The position numbers were made by a program, and so were the translations under genes. From Jiangella mangrovi (GTDB lineage: Bacteria; Actinomycetota; Actinomycetes; Jiangellales; Jiangellaceae): 64,000 nucleotides of DNA. The notes below the pieces were generated by a model. That model had not been told where the DNA came from and did no database searches. It saw only the letters and a list, made by a program, of their open reading frames with translations. Shown here piece by piece: positions 51,647-62,795 of this stretch; position 1 is the first letter of the stretch; every line of letters begins with the position of its first letter. Where the stretch lies: assembly GCF_014204975.1 (NCBI RefSeq), contig NZ_JACHMM010000001.1, positions 4,526,001 through 4,590,000 on the forward strand, written 5' to 3'.

Positions 51647-53086
51647 TCAGTGGTACGCCGGCGCGACCTTGCCGACGGCGTCGCCGATGCGGTGCACCCG
51701 CATGGCGTTGGTCGAGCCGGGGATGCCGGGAGGCGAGCCGGCCACGATGATGACGAGGTCGCCACGGCGGCACCGCTCCTGCTCGAGCAGCATGCGGTCG
51801 ACCTGCTTGACCATCTCGTCGGTGTGGTCGACGTGCTCGGCGGTGAACGCCTCGATGCCCCACGACAGCGCCAGCTGGTGCCGGGTGGCGCTCAGCGGGC
51901 TGAACGCCAGCAGCGGGATGTCGGGACGCAGCCGGGCCATGCGCCGGGCGGAGTCGCCGCTCTGCGTGAACGCGACCAGGTACTTCGCACCCAGCAGGGC
52001 ACCGGTCTCGACCGCGGCCTTGGTGATGGCGCCGCCCTTGGTGCGGGGCTGGGTGCCCAGCGGCGGGATGCGCTCGAGGCCGTGCTCCTCGACCGTCTCG
52101 ACGATCTTCGCCATGGTGGCGACGGTCTCGATGGGATAGGCGCCCACGCTGGTCTCGCCGGACAGCATGACGGCGTCGGCTCCGTCGAGGACGGCGTTGG
52201 CGACGTCGGAGGTCTCGGCGCGGGTGGGCCGCGGGTTGGTGATCATGGAGTCGAGCATCTGGGTGGCGACGATGACCGGCTTGGCCCGGCGCCGGCAGAG
52301 CTCGACGGCGCGCTTCTGCACCAGCGGGACGTCCCACAGGGGCAGCTCGACGCCGAGGTCGCCGCGGGCGACCATGACGCCGTCGAACGCGTCGACGATC
52401 TCGGCGAGGTTCTCGACCGCCTGCGGCTTCTCGACCTTGGCGATGACCGGCAGCCGGACGCCCTCTTCGGCCATGATGCGGTGGACGTCGTCGACGTCGG
52501 CGGCGGACCGGACGAACGACAGGGCGATCATGTCGGCGCCGATGCGCAGCCCCCACCGCAGGTCCTCGATGTCCTTCTCGGACAGCGCCGGCACGCTGAC
52601 GGCGGTGCCGGGGAGGTTCAGGCCCTTGTGGTTGGAGACCTTGCCGCCGATGACGACCGTGGTCACGACGTCGGTGTCGGTGACCTCGGTGACCTCGAGC
52701 GACAGCCGGCCGTCGTCGACGAGCACGGAGTCGCCGGCCTTCACGTCGCCGGGCAGGCCCTTGTACGTGGTGGAGGCGCGCTCGGCCGTGCCGTCGACGT
52801 CCTCGACGGTGATGGTGAAGGTCTGGCCGACCTCGAGCTCCGCCGAGCCGCCGGCGAACTCGCCCAGCCGGATCTTCGGGCCCTGGAGGTCGACGAGGAC
52901 GCCCACGTTGCGCTCGGCCTCAGTAGCCGCCTTGCGCACCCGGAGGTACCGCTCCTCGTGTTCCGCGTGGCTCCCGTGACTGAGGTTGAACCGCGCGACG
53001 TCCATGCCGACGTCGATCAGTTCCCGCAGCCGCTCCGGCGAGTCGGTCGCTGGACCAAGAGTGCAAACAATCTTCGCTCTACGCAC
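51647..53086 (-). CDS. pyk: Pyruvate kinase
   Basis: A 479-residue enzyme converting phosphoenolpyruvate and ADP to pyruvate and ATP. Diagnostic blocks: RRAKIVCTLGPATDSPERLRELI, GMDVARFNLSHGSHAEH, VLVDLQGPKIRLGEF, the catalytic MVARGDLGVELPL and PVIVATQMLDSMITNPRPTRAETSDVANAVLDGADAVMLSGETS. The GTG at 53086 gives the usual N-terminus; a GTG four codons earlier (53098) is also possible. It lies 15-27 bp downstream of gltD. Confidence 0.95.
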   Translation of the reverse strand: MRRAKIVCTLGPATDSPERLRELIDVGMDVARFNLSHGSHAEHEERYLRVRKAATEAERNVGVLVDLQGPKIRLGEFAGGSAELEVGQTFTITVEDVDGTAERASTTYKGLPGDVKAGDSVLVDDGRLSLEVTEVTDTDVVTTVVIGGKVSNHKGLNLPGTAVSVPALSEKDIEDLRWGLRIGADMIALSFVRSAADVDDVHRIMAEEGVRLPVIAKVEKPQAVENLAEIVDAFDGVMVARGDLGVELPLWDVPLVQKRAVELCRRRAKPVIVATQMLDSMITNPRPTRAETSDVANAVLDGADAVMLSGETSVGAYPIETVATMAKIVETVEEHGLERIPPLGTQPRTKGGAITKAAVETGALLGAKYLVAFTQSGDSARRMARLRPDIPLLAFSPLSATRHQLALSWGIEAFTAEHVDHTDEMVKQVDRMLLEQERCRRGDLVIIVAGSPPGIPGSTNAMRVHRIGDAVGKVAPAYH

Positions 53087-53113
53087 GTCCGCCAACACTA
53101 GTCGTCATCGGGC

Positions 53114-54580
53114 TCACACCGCGAGCGGACGGTCGGTGGGCGAGACCGGCGACGGGAGCCGGTCGACCCCCGTCAGCTTCCGGTCGACGGCGGCGGCCAC
53201 CGAGCGGCCCTCCGCGATCGCCCACACGATGAGGGACTGGCCGCGGCCGGCGTCGCCGGCCACGAAGACGCCCGGGACCGTGGTCTCGAACGACTCGTCG
53301 CGCACGATGTTGCCCCGCGCGTCGAGGTCGACGCCGAGCTGCTCGACCAGCGCCGACTTCTCCGGCCCGACGAAGCCCATGGCCAGCAGGACGAGGTCGG
53401 CCGGCAGGTCGCGCTCGCTGCCGGGCACCGGCTCGAAGCCCGACGACGTCCGCTCGACCTCGACCAGCCGCAGCGTCGTCACCTTGCCCTCGGAGCCGGT
53501 GAACTCGAGCGTGGAGACGGCGTAGACGCGCTCGCCGCCCTCCTCGTGGGCGCTGGACGTGCGCAGCAGCAGCGGCCACATGGGCCACGGCGTCGACACG
53601 TGCCGACTGCCCGGGGGCTCCGGCATGATCTCGAGTTGCGTGACCGACGCCGCGCCCTGCCGGTGCGCGGTGCCCAGGCAGTCGGCGCCGGTGTCGCCGC
53701 CGCCGATGATGACGACGTGCTTGCCCTCGGCCGTGATCTGGCCGGGGACGGCTTCGCCGAGCGCGACGCGGTTGGCCTGCGGGAGGTACTCCATGGCCTG
53801 GTGGACGCCGTCGAGCTCGCGGCCCGGGATCGGCAGGTCGCGCCAGTCGGTGGCGCCCACGGCCAGCACGACGGCGTCGTAGCGGGCCCGCAGCTCCTTG
53901 CCGGTGAGGGTGGCTCCGACCTCGACGCCGGTGCGGAAGATGGTGCCCTCGGCCCGCATCTGGTCCAGCCGGCGGTCGAGGTGCTTCTTCTCCATCTTGA
54001 ACTCGGGGATGCCGTAGCGCAGCAGCCCGCCCGCGCGGTCGGCCCGCTCGTAGACGGCAACGGTGTGCCCGGCGCGGGTCAGCTGCTGGGCGACGGCGAG
54101 CCCGGCCGGGCCGGAGCCGATGACGGCCACCGTCCGGTCGGTCAGCCGCTCCGGCGGCAGCGGCGCCACCCAGCCCTCGTCGAACGCCTTGTCGATGATC
54201 GACACCTCGACGTTCTTGATGGTGACGGCGTCGTCGGCGATGGCGACCACGCAGGCCGCCTCGCACGGCGCCGGGCACAGCCGCCCGGTGAACTCCGGGA
54301 AGTTGTTCGTGGCGTGCAGCCGCTCGGCCGCCACCTTCCAGTCGTCGCGCCAGACGAGGTCGTTCCACTCGGGGATGAGGTTGCCCAGCGGGCAGCCGTG
54401 GTGGCAGAACGGGATGCCGCAGTCCATGCAGCGCCCGGCCTGCTCGACGATGATCGGCAGCAGGGTGCGGCCGATGCCCGGTGCAGGGTAGACCTCGTTC
54501 CAGTCGCGCAGCCGCTCCTCGACCGGGCGCGGTGTTGCGCCCTGCCGCGGGGTCTTCAGGAAGCCTCGTGGGTCAGCCAT
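53114..54580 (-). CDS. gltD: Glutamate synthase small subunit
   Basis: A 488-residue NADPH-dependent oxidoreductase subunit. The N-terminal cysteine clusters for iron-sulfur binding are in [26 protein letters not shown] and [13 protein letters not shown]. The FAD-binding motif is [24 protein letters not shown], the NADPH-binding motif [21 protein letters not shown], and the second FAD motif [20 protein letters not shown]. It passes electrons from NADPH to GltB. The start at 54580 overlaps the gltB stop by eight bases; an in-frame start at 54619 lies further inside gltB. Confidence 0.96.
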   Translation of the reverse strand: MADPRGFLKTPRQGATPRPVEERLRDWNEVYPAPGIGRTLLPIIVEQAGRCMDCGIPFCHHGCPLGNLIPEWNDLVWRDDWKVAAERLHATNNFPEFTGRLCPAPCEAACVVAIADDAVTIKNVEVSIIDKAFDEGWVAPLPPERLTDRTVAVIGSGPAGLAVAQQLTRAGHTVAVYERADRAGGLLRYGIPEFKMEKKHLDRRLDQMRAEGTIFRTGVEVGATLTGKELRARYDAVVLAVGATDWRDLPIPGRELDGVHQAMEYLPQANRVALGEAVPGQITAEGKHVVIIGGGDTGADCLGTAHRQGAASVTQLEIMPEPPGSRHVSTPWPMWPLLLRTSSAHEEGGERVYAVSTLEFTGSEGKVTTLRLVEVERTSSGFEPVPGSERDLPADLVLLAMGFVGPEKSALVEQLGVDLDARGNIVRDESFETTVPGVFVAGDAGRGQSLIVWAIAEGRSVAAAVDRKLTGVDRLPSPVSPTDRPLAV

Positions 54581-57500
54581 GCGCCGCCTCCATGATCGCG
54601 ACGTCGACATCGCGTCCATCGCGCTCGGCGGCGGCCTTGGCGGCGAGCACTCGCTTGTAGTCCGTGGGCATGATGAGCGAGAACCGGGCCTGGGCCAGCG
54701 CCCAGTCGGCCAGCAGCTCCTCGGCGACGGCCGAGCCGGTCTCGTCGCGGTACTTCTGGATGACGGCGTGCAGCTGCGTCAGCGCGCCGGCGTCGGGGGT
54801 CTCGACCTCGACCATGTCGGGGTTCACCTGGCTGGTGTCGAGGTCGAGGATGAACGCCGTCCCGCCGGACATGCCGGCCGCGATGTTGCGTCCGGTGCGG
54901 CCCAGGATGACGACGGTGCCGCCCGTCATGTACTCGAGCGCGTGGTCGCCGACGCCCTCGACGACGGCGGTGGCGCCGGAGTTGCGGACGCAGAACCGCT
55001 CGCCCACCACGCCGCGGACGAACAGCTCGCCGCCGGTGGCGCCGTAGGCGGCGACGTTGCCGGCGATGATGTTCTCTTCGGCCGCGAACGGCGCCGCGCG
55101 GTCGGGGCGGACGACGACCCGGCCGCCTGACAGCCCCTTGGCGAGGTAGTCGTTCACGTCGCCCTCGAGCCGCAGCGTGACACCGGCCGGCAGGAACGCG
55201 CCGAACGACTGCCCGGCCGAGCCGGTGAACGTGACGTCGATGGTGTCGTCGGGCAGACCCGCGCCGCCGGTGCGCTTCGTGACCTCGTGGCCGAGCATGG
55301 TGCCGACCGTGCGGTTGACGTTGCGCACCTCGAGGCGCATCTGCACCGGCTCGCCGTGCTCGAGCGCGTCGGTGGCCAGCGTGATGAGCTGGTTGTCCAG
55401 CGCCTTCTCGAGGCCGTGGTCCTGGCCGACGACCTGCCGCCGGGCGGCGCCATCGGGCAGCTCCGGCACGTGCAGGATGGGCGAGAGGTCGAGCCCGGCC
55501 GCCTTCCAGTGGCCGACGGCCGCCTCGGTGTCGAGCAGGTCGGCCCGGCCGATGGCCTCGTCGAGACTGCGGAAGCCCAGCTCGGCCAGGTACTCGCGGA
55601 CCTCTTCGGCGATGTACTCGAAGAAGTTCACGATGAACTCGGGCCGGCCGGTGAACTTCTTGCGCAGCTCGGGGTTCTGCGTCGCGACGCCCACGGGGCA
55701 GGTGTCGAGGTGGCAGACCCGCATCATGATGCAGCCCGACACCACCAGCGGCGCCGTCGCGAACCCGTACTCCTCCGCACCCAGCAGCGCCGCGACGACG
55801 ACGTCGCGGCCGGTCTTGAGCTGGCCGTCGGTCTGCACAACGATGCGGTCGCGCAGGCCGTTGAGCAGCAGCGTCTGCTGCGTCTCGGCCAGGCCCAGCT
55901 CCCACGGGCCGCCGGCGTGCTTCAGGCTGGTCAGCGGCGCGGCGCCGGTGCCGCCGTCGTGCCCGGAGATGAGCACGACGTCGGCGTGCGCCTTCGAGAC
56001 GCCCGCGGCGACCGTGCCGACCCCGACCTCGGCCACCAGCTTCACGTGGATGCGCGCGGCCGGGTTGGCGTTCTTGAGGTCGTGGATGAGCTGCTTGAGG
56101 TCCTCGATGGAGTAGATGTCGTGGTGCGGCGGCGGCGAGATGAGGCCGACGCCCGGGGTGGAGTGCCGGGTGCGGGCCACCCACGGGTACACCTTGTGGC
56201 CGGGCAGCTGGCCGCCCTCGCCGGGCTTCGCGCCCTGCGCCATCTTGATCTGGATGTCGTCGGCGTTGGAGAGGTAGTCCGACGTCACGCCGAACCGGCC
56301 GCTGGCCACCTGCTTGATGGCGCTGCGCCGCTCGGGGTCGTGCAGCCGGTCGGTGTCCTCGCCGCCCTCGCCGGTGTTCGACTTGGCGCCGAGCCGGTTC
56401 ATGGCGATCGCCAGGGTCTCGTGCGCCTCCTTGCTGATGGAGCCGTACGACATGGCGCCGGTGGAGAAGCGCCGCACGATGGCCGAGACCGGCTCGACCT
56501 CGTCGAGCGGGACGGGCGGGCGCTCGCCGGTCCTCAGCGTGAACAGCCCGCGCAGCGTCATGAGCCGCGACGACTGCTCGTTCACCTGCCGGGTGTACTG
56601 CTTGAAGACGTCGTAGCGGCCGGCCCGGGTGGAGTGCTGCAGCCGGAAGACCGTCTCGGGGTCGAACAGGTGCGGTTCGCCCTCGCGGCGCCACTGGTAC
56701 TCGCCGCCGACCTCGAGCTTGCGGTGCCGGGTGGCGCTGCCGCCGCGCGGGTAGGCCCGGGCGTGGCGGCGGCGGACCTCTTCGGCGACGGCGTCGAGGC
56801 CGATGCCGCCCAGGCGCGACGTGGTGCCGGTGAAGTGCCGGTCGACGACGTCCTTGGCCAGGCCGACCGCCTCGAAGATCTGCGCGCCGGTGTAGGACGC
56901 GACCGTCGAGACGCCCATCTTGCTCATGACCTTCAACACGCCCTTGCCGAGCGCCTTGATGAGGTTGGCGACGGCCTTCTCGGGGCTGACGTCCGGGAGC
57001 AGCGTGCCCTGGCGGACGAGGTCCTCGACGCTCTCCATGGCGAGGTACGGGTTGACCGCGCCGGCGCCGTAGCCGATGAGGAGCGCCACGTGGTGCACCT
57101 CGCGGACGTCGCCGGCCTCGATGACCAGGCCGACCATGGTGCGGCTCTTCTCGCGGATGAGGTGGTGGTGCACCGCGGACGTGAGCAGCAGCGACGGGAT
57201 GGGCGCCAGCGTGGTGTCGGAGTGGCGGTCGGACAGCACGATGATGCGCGCGCCGGCCTCGATGGCCTTCGAGGCCTCGGCGCAGATCTCCGCCAGCCGC
57301 CTGCCGAGCTCCGCTCCCCCGCCCGCGACGTCGTACAGGCCGCGGATGACGTGCGTGGCGTAGCCGGGCAGGTTGCCGTCGCGGTTGATGTGGATGATCT
57401 TGGCGAGTTGATCGTTGTCGATGACCGGGAACGGCAGCACGAGCTGGCGGCACGACGCCGGGCCGGGGTCGAGCAGATTGCCCTCGGGACCGATGGTGCC

Positions 57501-59093
57501 GGCCAGCGACGTCACCAGCTCTTCGCGGATGGCGTCGAGCGGCGGGTTCGTGACCTGCGCGAACAGCTGCGAGAAGTAGTCGAACAGCAGCCGCGGCCGG
57601 TTCGACAGCGCCGCGATGGGCGTATCGGTGCCCATCGATCCGATGGGCTCGGCCCCGGCCTTGGCCATGGGCGCGAGCAGCAGCCGCAGCTCTTCCTCGG
57701 TGTAGCCGAAGGTCTGCTGGCGACGGGTGACGCTGGCGTGGGTGTGCACGACGTGCTCGCGCTCGGGGAGGTCGCCGAGGCGGATGAGGCCGGCGTGCAG
57801 CCACTCGCCGTACGGCTCCTGCGCCGCGAGGTCGTCCATGACCTCGTCGTCGTCCATGACCTTGTGGCCGTCGACGTCGACGAGGAACATGCGGCCCGGC
57901 TCGAGCCGGCCCTTGCGCACGACGGTGGCGGGGTCGAGCTCGAGCACCCCGGCCTCCGACGCCAGCACGACGAGGCCGTCGTCGGTGATCCAGTAGCGGC
58001 CCGGGCGCAGGCCGTTGCGGTCGAGCACCGCGCCGACCAGGCTGCCGTCGGTGAAGACGACCGCGGCCGGGCCGTCCCACGGCTCCATGATGGTGCTGTG
58101 GAACTCGAAGAAGTCGCGTCGCGCCTTCGGGATGCCCTGGTGGTTCTCCCACGCCTCGGGGATCATCATGCGCACCGCGTGCGGCAGGCTCCGCCCGCCC
58201 AGGTGCAGCAGCTCGAGCACCTCGTCGAAGCTGGCGGAGTCGCTGCCGTCGGGCGCGATGACGGGGTACAGCCGCGACAGGTCGCCGCCGATGACCTCGC
58301 TGGCCAGCTCGGACTCGCGGGCGCGCATCCAGTTGCGGTTGCCCTGGACGGTGTTGATCTCGCCGTTGTGCGCGACGAAGCGGTACGGGTGCGCCAGCGG
58401 CCAGCTCGGGAACGTGTTCGTCGAGAACCGCGAGTGCACGACGGCGATGGCCGAAGCCAGCCGCTCGTCGGACAGGTCCGGGAAGAACGGCTCCAGCTGG
58501 CCGGTGGTCAGCATGCCTTTGTAGACGATGGTGCGCGACGACAGGCTCGGGAAGTACGCCCCGGCCGAACGCTCGAGCCGCTTGCGCAGGGCGAACGCCT
58601 TGCGGTCGAGCTCGATGCCACTGGTGCGCGCGTCGTCGATGTCGGCGACGAACAGCTGCCGGATGCGCGGCAGCGTCGAGCGCGCCGTCGCCCCCAGCAG
58701 GCCGGGCGTGGTGGGCACCTCGCGCCAGGCGAGGACCGTCAGCCCCTCCTCGGCGGCGTAGCGCGCCGTGGCCTCGACGACCTGCGCGTCCTGCGCGTCG
58801 TCGTCGGGGATGAAGACCAGCCCGGTGGCGTAGTGCCCCGCGGCGGGAAGCTCGACGCCGGCGACCGCCCGGCAGAACGCGTCGGGGACCTGGAGCAGGA
58901 TGCCGGCGCCGTCGCCGGAGTCGGGCTCGGCGCCCGAGGCGCCCCGGTGGTCGAGATTGCTCAGGGCGGTCAGCCCGCGATCGACGATGGCGCGGCTGGC
59001 CACGCCGTCGAGCGTGGCCACGAAGGCCACCCCGCAGGCGTCGTGTTCGAACTTCGGGTCGTACAGGCCCTGAGTGGCGGGCGTGAGGCGCAT
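54573..59093 (-). CDS. gltB: Glutamate synthase large subunit
   Basis: A 1506-residue enzyme of normal length that makes two glutamates from glutamine and 2-oxoglutarate. The N-terminal class II amidotransferase exposes Cys20 ([11 protein letters not shown]) after removal of a short propeptide. Following parts: [19 protein letters not shown], the FMN-binding synthase region ([43 protein letters not shown]), iron-sulfur cysteines in [21 protein letters not shown], and the GXGXG-type C-terminal beta-helix ([20 protein letters not shown]). First gene of gltBD. Confidence 0.97.
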   Translation of the reverse strand: MRLTPATQGLYDPKFEHDACGVAFVATLDGVASRAIVDRGLTALSNLDHRGASGAEPDSGDGAGILLQVPDAFCRAVAGVELPAAGHYATGLVFIPDDDAQDAQVVEATARYAAEEGLTVLAWREVPTTPGLLGATARSTLPRIRQLFVADIDDARTSGIELDRKAFALRKRLERSAGAYFPSLSSRTIVYKGMLTTGQLEPFFPDLSDERLASAIAVVHSRFSTNTFPSWPLAHPYRFVAHNGEINTVQGNRNWMRARESELASEVIGGDLSRLYPVIAPDGSDSASFDEVLELLHLGGRSLPHAVRMMIPEAWENHQGIPKARRDFFEFHSTIMEPWDGPAAVVFTDGSLVGAVLDRNGLRPGRYWITDDGLVVLASEAGVLELDPATVVRKGRLEPGRMFLVDVDGHKVMDDDEVMDDLAAQEPYGEWLHAGLIRLGDLPEREHVVHTHASVTRRQQTFGYTEEELRLLLAPMAKAGAEPIGSMGTDTPIAALSNRPRLLFDYFSQLFAQVTNPPLDAIREELVTSLAGTIGPEGNLLDPGPASCRQLVLPFPVIDNDQLAKIIHINRDGNLPGYATHVIRGLYDVAGGGAELGRRLAEICAEASKAIEAGARIIVLSDRHSDTTLAPIPSLLLTSAVHHHLIREKSRTMVGLVIEAGDVREVHHVALLIGYGAGAVNPYLAMESVEDLVRQGTLLPDVSPEKAVANLIKALGKGVLKVMSKMGVSTVASYTGAQIFEAVGLAKDVVDRHFTGTTSRLGGIGLDAVAEEVRRRHARAYPRGGSATRHRKLEVGGEYQWRREGEPHLFDPETVFRLQHSTRAGRYDVFKQYTRQVNEQSSRLMTLRGLFTLRTGERPPVPLDEVEPVSAIVRRFSTGAMSYGSISKEAHETLAIAMNRLGAKSNTGEGGEDTDRLHDPERRSAIKQVASGRFGVTSDYLSNADDIQIKMAQGAKPGEGGQLPGHKVYPWVARTRHSTPGVGLISPPPHHDIYSIEDLKQLIHDLKNANPAARIHVKLVAEVGVGTVAAGVSKAHADVVLISGHDGGTGAAPLTSLKHAGGPWELGLAETQQTLLLNGLRDRIVVQTDGQLKTGRDVVVAALLGAEEYGFATAPLVVSGCIMMRVCHLDTCPVGVATQNPELRKKFTGRPEFIVNFFEYIAEEVREYLAELGFRSLDEAIGRADLLDTEAAVGHWKAAGLDLSPILHVPELPDGAARRQVVGQDHGLEKALDNQLITLATDALEHGEPVQMRLEVRNVNRTVGTMLGHEVTKRTGGAGLPDDTIDVTFTGSAGQSFGAFLPAGVTLRLEGDVNDYLAKGLSGGRVVVRPDRAAPFAAEENIIAGNVAAYGATGGELFVRGVVGERFCVRNSGATAVVEGVGDHALEYMTGGTVVILGRTGRNIAAGMSGGTAFILDLDTSQVNPDMVEVETPDAGALTQLHAVIQKYRDETGSAVAEELLADWALAQARFSLIMPTDYKRVLAAKAAAERDGRDVDVAIMEAAHG

Positions 59094-59621
59094 GGCACTC
59101 CCGTCGTCGCAGACTGGCGGCGGGTGCAGGGACGGCGCTGGCCCGTGCTTGAGTTTCGTGGAGATTACAACACTTCGGCCGTTGTGTGTTGTGGCGTCTC
59201 TCCATGATATCGACGCGCGGGCCGCTCACCACCGGAGAGAACCCGCTCACGACCATCGGATCGTCCGCCGATGACCGGTCGTTGCCGCAGATCGTCAGGT
59301 CAGCGGACTGTCGGACCGGGACAAATACGTTGACGTCCACGCACCTGTGAAGGTGGCCACCCCGGGCGTGGCGTCAGCGGTTCGTGGCCGTTTCGTGACG
59401 TAACCAACCGCCGCGATCGTGTGGGACCCACCCCAGGGAGCGTCTGACGGATCTCCGGGCGCCGCGGACCGGACGAGCGTGGACGCTCGCCCGCCTCACA
59501 CGGTGACCGCGTCGCTACGTGTGAGATCGCTGCGTGATCGGCGTGAAGGAGCTGTGGTCGGAGCGACAGTATCGCCACACCGATCCCGCAGAGATCTCAC
59601 ACTGATGCGATTCGGGCGACG
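59094..59621. other. Long intergenic region upstream of gltB
   Basis: About 530 bases between gltB and lgt, both on the minus strand. Near gltB are a TATCAT hexamer (minus strand, about 59206) and a short stem CAACAC/GTGTTG, which may belong to its promoter and leader. Near lgt are CTCACACG with its inverse CGTGTGAG (about 59495 and 59517) and two copies of a CGCAGnGATCTCACAC motif (59516-59534 inverted, 59586-59610). No credible reading frame is seen. Confidence 0.5.
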
Positions 59622-60992
59622 TCAGCTGCCGGGCGCGGGGGTGCCGGTGGAGTCGGCGGCGGGCGCGTCGGCCGGCGGCTCGGCGGGCGCGGCCTTCTTG
59701 GCGGGCGCCTTCTTGGCCGCCGCGGGGGCCTTCTTGGCCGCCGCGGTGGTGGCCTTCTTCGTCGCGGTCTTCTTGGCGGCGGTGGTCTTCGACGCGGCGG
59801 GCGTCTTCTTGGCGGTCGTGGTCTTCGCGGTCGTCTTGGCCGGAGCCGTGGCGGCGGCGGCCGTCGTCTTCTTCGCCGGGGCCTTCTTCGCCGTGGTGGT
59901 CTTCTTCGCCGCGGTCTTCGTGGCGACGGCCGCCGGCGCCGGCTCGTCGGCCTTCTCCTCAGCCGGCTTCGCCTCGGTCTCGGGCTTCTCGCCGTCGGGC
60001 TTCTCGGTGTCGGGCTTCTCGCCGTCGGCGGCGGCCGCCGAGCTCACGCCGTCGCCGTCGTCGTCATCGTCGTCGGGGAGGGTGAGGGGCGCCTCGTCGC
60101 CGTCCTTCGCCTTGTCCTCGTCGAACGGGTCGGGCTCGTCGTAGAAGCCGCGCAGCGTCTCGGGGTCCTCGCGGCCGGGGTGCTTCTTGAGCGACCAGAA
60201 GAAGTACGCGACGGCCGCCACGAAGATGATGCCGGACACCCACAGGTTGACCCGGATGCCGAAGACGTCGTTGGCGGGGTCGATGCGCAGGTACTCCCAG
60301 AAGCCGCGGCCCAGCGTGTAGCCGGCGACGTACAGCGCGAACAGCCGGCCGAAGCCGATCGCGTAGCGCTTGTCGAGCCACATGAGCAGGAACGCCAGGC
60401 CCACCGCCCAGAGCGACTCGTAGAGGAACGTCGGGTGGAACGTGGCGACGTCGGCGTAGCCGGCCGGGCGGTTGACGGGGTCGATCTCTAGACCCCACGG
60501 GAGGTCCGTCGGCTTGCCGAAGAGCTCCTGGTTGAACCAGTTGCCCCACCGGCCGACGGCCTGCGCGAGCAGGATGCCCGGCGCCAGGGCGTCGGCCATG
60601 GCCGCGAACGGCACGCCGCGACGCCGGCAGGCGATCCACACACCCAGGCCGCCCATGGCGATGGCGCCCCAGATGCCCAGGCCGCCCTCCCAGATGCGCA
60701 GCGCCTGCCAGGGGTCGCGACCCTCGCGGAAGTACAGCTGGTTGTCGGTGATGACGTGGTAGAGCCGTCCGCCGATGATGCCGAACGGCACCGCCCACAC
60801 CGCGACGTCGGCGACCACGCCGGCCTCGCCGCCACGGGCGAGCCAGCGCTTGTTGCCGACCCAGATCGCCAGCACGATGCCGGCCATGATGCACAGGGCG
60901 TAGGCCCTCAGCTCGAAGCCGCCGATGTCCCAGGAACCGCTGCTGGGGCTCGGAATGGAGGCGGGCAGCACCATGGCCGGAGTCGCGATCAC
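59622..60992 (-). CDS. lgt: Prolipoprotein diacylglyceryl transferase with lysine/alanine-rich tail
   Basis: A 456-residue membrane enzyme that attaches diacylglycerol to lipobox cysteines. The Lgt signature is complete: GGRLYHVITD, WEGGLGIWGAIAMGGLGVW, and the catalytic-arginine region AQAVGRWGNWFNQELFGKPTDLPWGLEI. Seven hydrophobic helices end near residue 270. Beyond that, about 170 residues form an acidic stretch (DDDDDDGDG) and then a long AAKK/TTAKK-type tail like histone H1, roughly 60% longer than E. coli Lgt. The tail should be cytoplasmic. The ATG at 60992 may be six codons too early. Confidence 0.94.
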   Translation of the reverse strand: MIATPAMVLPASIPSPSSGSWDIGGFELRAYALCIMAGIVLAIWVGNKRWLARGGEAGVVADVAVWAVPFGIIGGRLYHVITDNQLYFREGRDPWQALRIWEGGLGIWGAIAMGGLGVWIACRRRGVPFAAMADALAPGILLAQAVGRWGNWFNQELFGKPTDLPWGLEIDPVNRPAGYADVATFHPTFLYESLWAVGLAFLLMWLDKRYAIGFGRLFALYVAGYTLGRGFWEYLRIDPANDVFGIRVNLWVSGIIFVAAVAYFFWSLKKHPGREDPETLRGFYDEPDPFDEDKAKDGDEAPLTLPDDDDDDGDGVSSAAAADGEKPDTEKPDGEKPETEAKPAEEKADEPAPAAVATKTAAKKTTTAKKAPAKKTTAAAATAPAKTTAKTTTAKKTPAASKTTAAKKTATKKATTAAAKKAPAAAKKAPAKKAAPAEPPADAPAADSTGTPAPGS

Positions 60993-61123
60993 AGGCGAAC
61001 CGTACCGGACCAGTCGGAGTAGTACATCACCGCGGTGTGCTCCATTTCACTGGGCGCCTGATTGCAGAGCCACCGGCGCGTTCTCCGGGCGGCGGGCCGC
61101 TGGGCGCGGGGCCACCCTCGCAC

Positions 61124-61963
61124 TCACTGTGTAGCGGACGGGTTCGGAGTCTCGCCCGCGGGCGGCGTGGCCGGCGGGGTGGCCGGGGCCGTCCCGGTGG
61201 CGTCAGGCGCCGGCGTGGCGAGGCTGCCACCAGCGGCGACGGTGGCGACGGCGGCCTGGATGCCCTCGGGCGTCCACTGGCTGGCGTCGAGCAGCTCGCC
61301 GTTGACGAACACCGTCGGGGTGCCCTCGACCTGGTGGTCGCGCGCCGTGTTCGGCACCGCGGCCGCCCAGTCCTCGAACTCGTCGTCGCGGACGCAGCCC
61401 TCGTAGTCGCCGCCGATGCCGACCTGCTCGCCGAGGTCGACCAGCGAGCTGGTGGACCACTGGGTGCCCTGGGCGGCGAACGCCGCGTCCTTGAACTCCG
61501 TGCCCATGCCCTCCTGGGAGGCGCAGGCGAAGGCGTTGTTGGCCCGCCGGGAGTACACGCCGCCGGTGTAGTCGAGCGGGTGGTAGACGATGTTCGCCTC
61601 GCCGGAGTCGACCAGCGCCTGGATCGCGCTGCCGTTGGCGCCCTCGAAGTCGCGGCAGTGCGGGCAGAGGAAGTCCATCCAGTAGTCGATGGTGACCGGC
61701 GCGTCCGCGGTGCCGGTGAGCACGCCCTGGCCGTCGCCGTCGATCTGCAGGCCGTTGCCGGTGCCGGCGGCGTCGGGAACGCTGATCGGGCCGTCGTCGC
61801 CGCCGCGGCTGGCCGCCACGGCCACCGCGATGATCGCGACCGCGGCAACGATGGCGATGGCGACGCCGTACTTCATCAACCGCTCGCGCCGCTTCTCCTG
61901 GCGCGCCTGCTCTTCGCGCATGGCCTTGATGCGCTCGCGGGCCTCGGCCTTCTTGCTGCTCAT
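61124..61963 (-). CDS. DsbA-like membrane-anchored thiol-disulfide oxidoreductase
   Basis: A 279-residue protein. A charged, coiled-coil-like N-terminus (KKAEARERIKAMREEQARQEKRRER) precedes one membrane helix (YGVAIAIVAAVAIIAVAVAAS). The outer part is a thioredoxin-like domain of the DsbA/DSBA_4 type with active site DFLCPHCRDF and cis-proline region VEGTPTVFVNG. The Pro/Thr-rich C-terminus is low complexity. It should form or isomerise disulfides in exported proteins. It is paired with a related gene just upstream. Confidence 0.92.
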   Translation of the reverse strand: MSSKKAEARERIKAMREEQARQEKRRERLMKYGVAIAIVAAVAIIAVAVAASRGGDDGPISVPDAAGTGNGLQIDGDGQGVLTGTADAPVTIDYWMDFLCPHCRDFEGANGSAIQALVDSGEANIVYHPLDYTGGVYSRRANNAFACASQEGMGTEFKDAAFAAQGTQWSTSSLVDLGEQVGIGGDYEGCVRDDEFEDWAAAVPNTARDHQVEGTPTVFVNGELLDASQWTPEGIQAAVATVAAGGSLATPAPDATGTAPATPPATPPAGETPNPSATQ

Positions 61964-62051
61964 CGCTGGGCTTCCTTCGACACGAGTCGGGTCACGGGGA
62001 TTGACGAGGGTACAACTTCATTGAGTACGACGGGAGTTCCGGATCGGGGTG

Positions 62052-62795
62052 TCACGATGTCGTCACGGCCCCTTCGACGGTCGCGCGGAAGTCCGCGGCG
62101 CTGAGGCCGGCCGGATTCTCCAGCGGCTCGCCGTTCAGCAGCACCGACGGGGTTGCCTCGAGGCCTTCGTCGCGGAAGGCGTCGAGGACGTGCCGGCCCC
62201 AGTCGGAGTAGGTGCCGTCGCGGACGCACGACTCGAAGACGGCGTCGTCGAGCCCCACCGCTTGGCCGGCCGCGAGCAGGTCGTCGGTGGTGTAGCCGCC
62301 GGTGCGTTCGGGCGGCTGGTTCGCGAACAGCTCCGTGAGGTACTCGACCGGCCGGCCGGCGTCGACGGCGCAGCCGAACGCGTTGCTGGCGCGGTCGGAC
62401 TCCTCGCCGAGGAACGCCGCGGGGTGGTAGACCACGCGGGCCGTTCCGGCGGCGACCAGCTCCTCGAGCACGGGACCGTTCTCGGCCTCGAACTGGCCGC
62501 AGAACGGGCACTGGAAGTCGAACCAGTAGTCGACGGTGACAGGCGCCGACTCGTCGCCGACGGCGACCCCGGTGCCGCCGTCGACGGTGCCCGAGGGGAT
62601 GGCGCCGGTGCCCTCGGGACCGTCGGACGACCGGTTGACCAGCACGATCGCGATGACGGCGATGACGACCAGGATGCCGACGGAGATGCCGGCCCGCAGG
62701 AACCGCTCGCGGCGGCGCTCGGCCAGGGCCTTGGCCTCGGCCTCCTTGCGCAGCGCCGCCGCGCGCTCCCGGGCGGCTTCCCGCTTGCTGGCCAT
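62052..62795 (-). CDS. DsbA-like membrane-anchored thiol-disulfide oxidoreductase (second copy)
   Basis: A 247-residue paralogue of the next gene with the same plan: charged N-terminal helix (REAARERAAALRKEAEAKALAERRRER), one membrane segment (AGISVGILVVIAVIAIVLV) and a thioredoxin-like domain with active site DFQCPFCGQF. The cis-proline region is EATPSVLLNGE. CPFC replaces CPHC, which may tune its redox potential. Its ATG shares one base with the trpA stop (TGATG), so it is coupled to the trp genes. Confidence 0.92.
   Translation of the reverse strand: MASKREAARERAAALRKEAEAKALAERRRERFLRAGISVGILVVIAVIAIVLVNRSSDGPEGTGAIPSGTVDGGTGVAVGDESAPVTVDYWFDFQCPFCGQFEAENGPVLEELVAAGTARVVYHPAAFLGEESDRASNAFGCAVDAGRPVEYLTELFANQPPERTGGYTTDDLLAAGQAVGLDDAVFESCVRDGTYSDWGRHVLDAFRDEGLEATPSVLLNGEPLENPAGLSAADFRATVEGAVTTS

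Noticed and set aside
55287-59207. A 1306-codon open frame on the plus strand opposite gltB
   Set aside because: It is a shadow frame of the GC-rich gltB gene; the product is Arg/Val/Gly-rich low complexity with no domain, while the minus strand encodes a perfect glutamate synthase.
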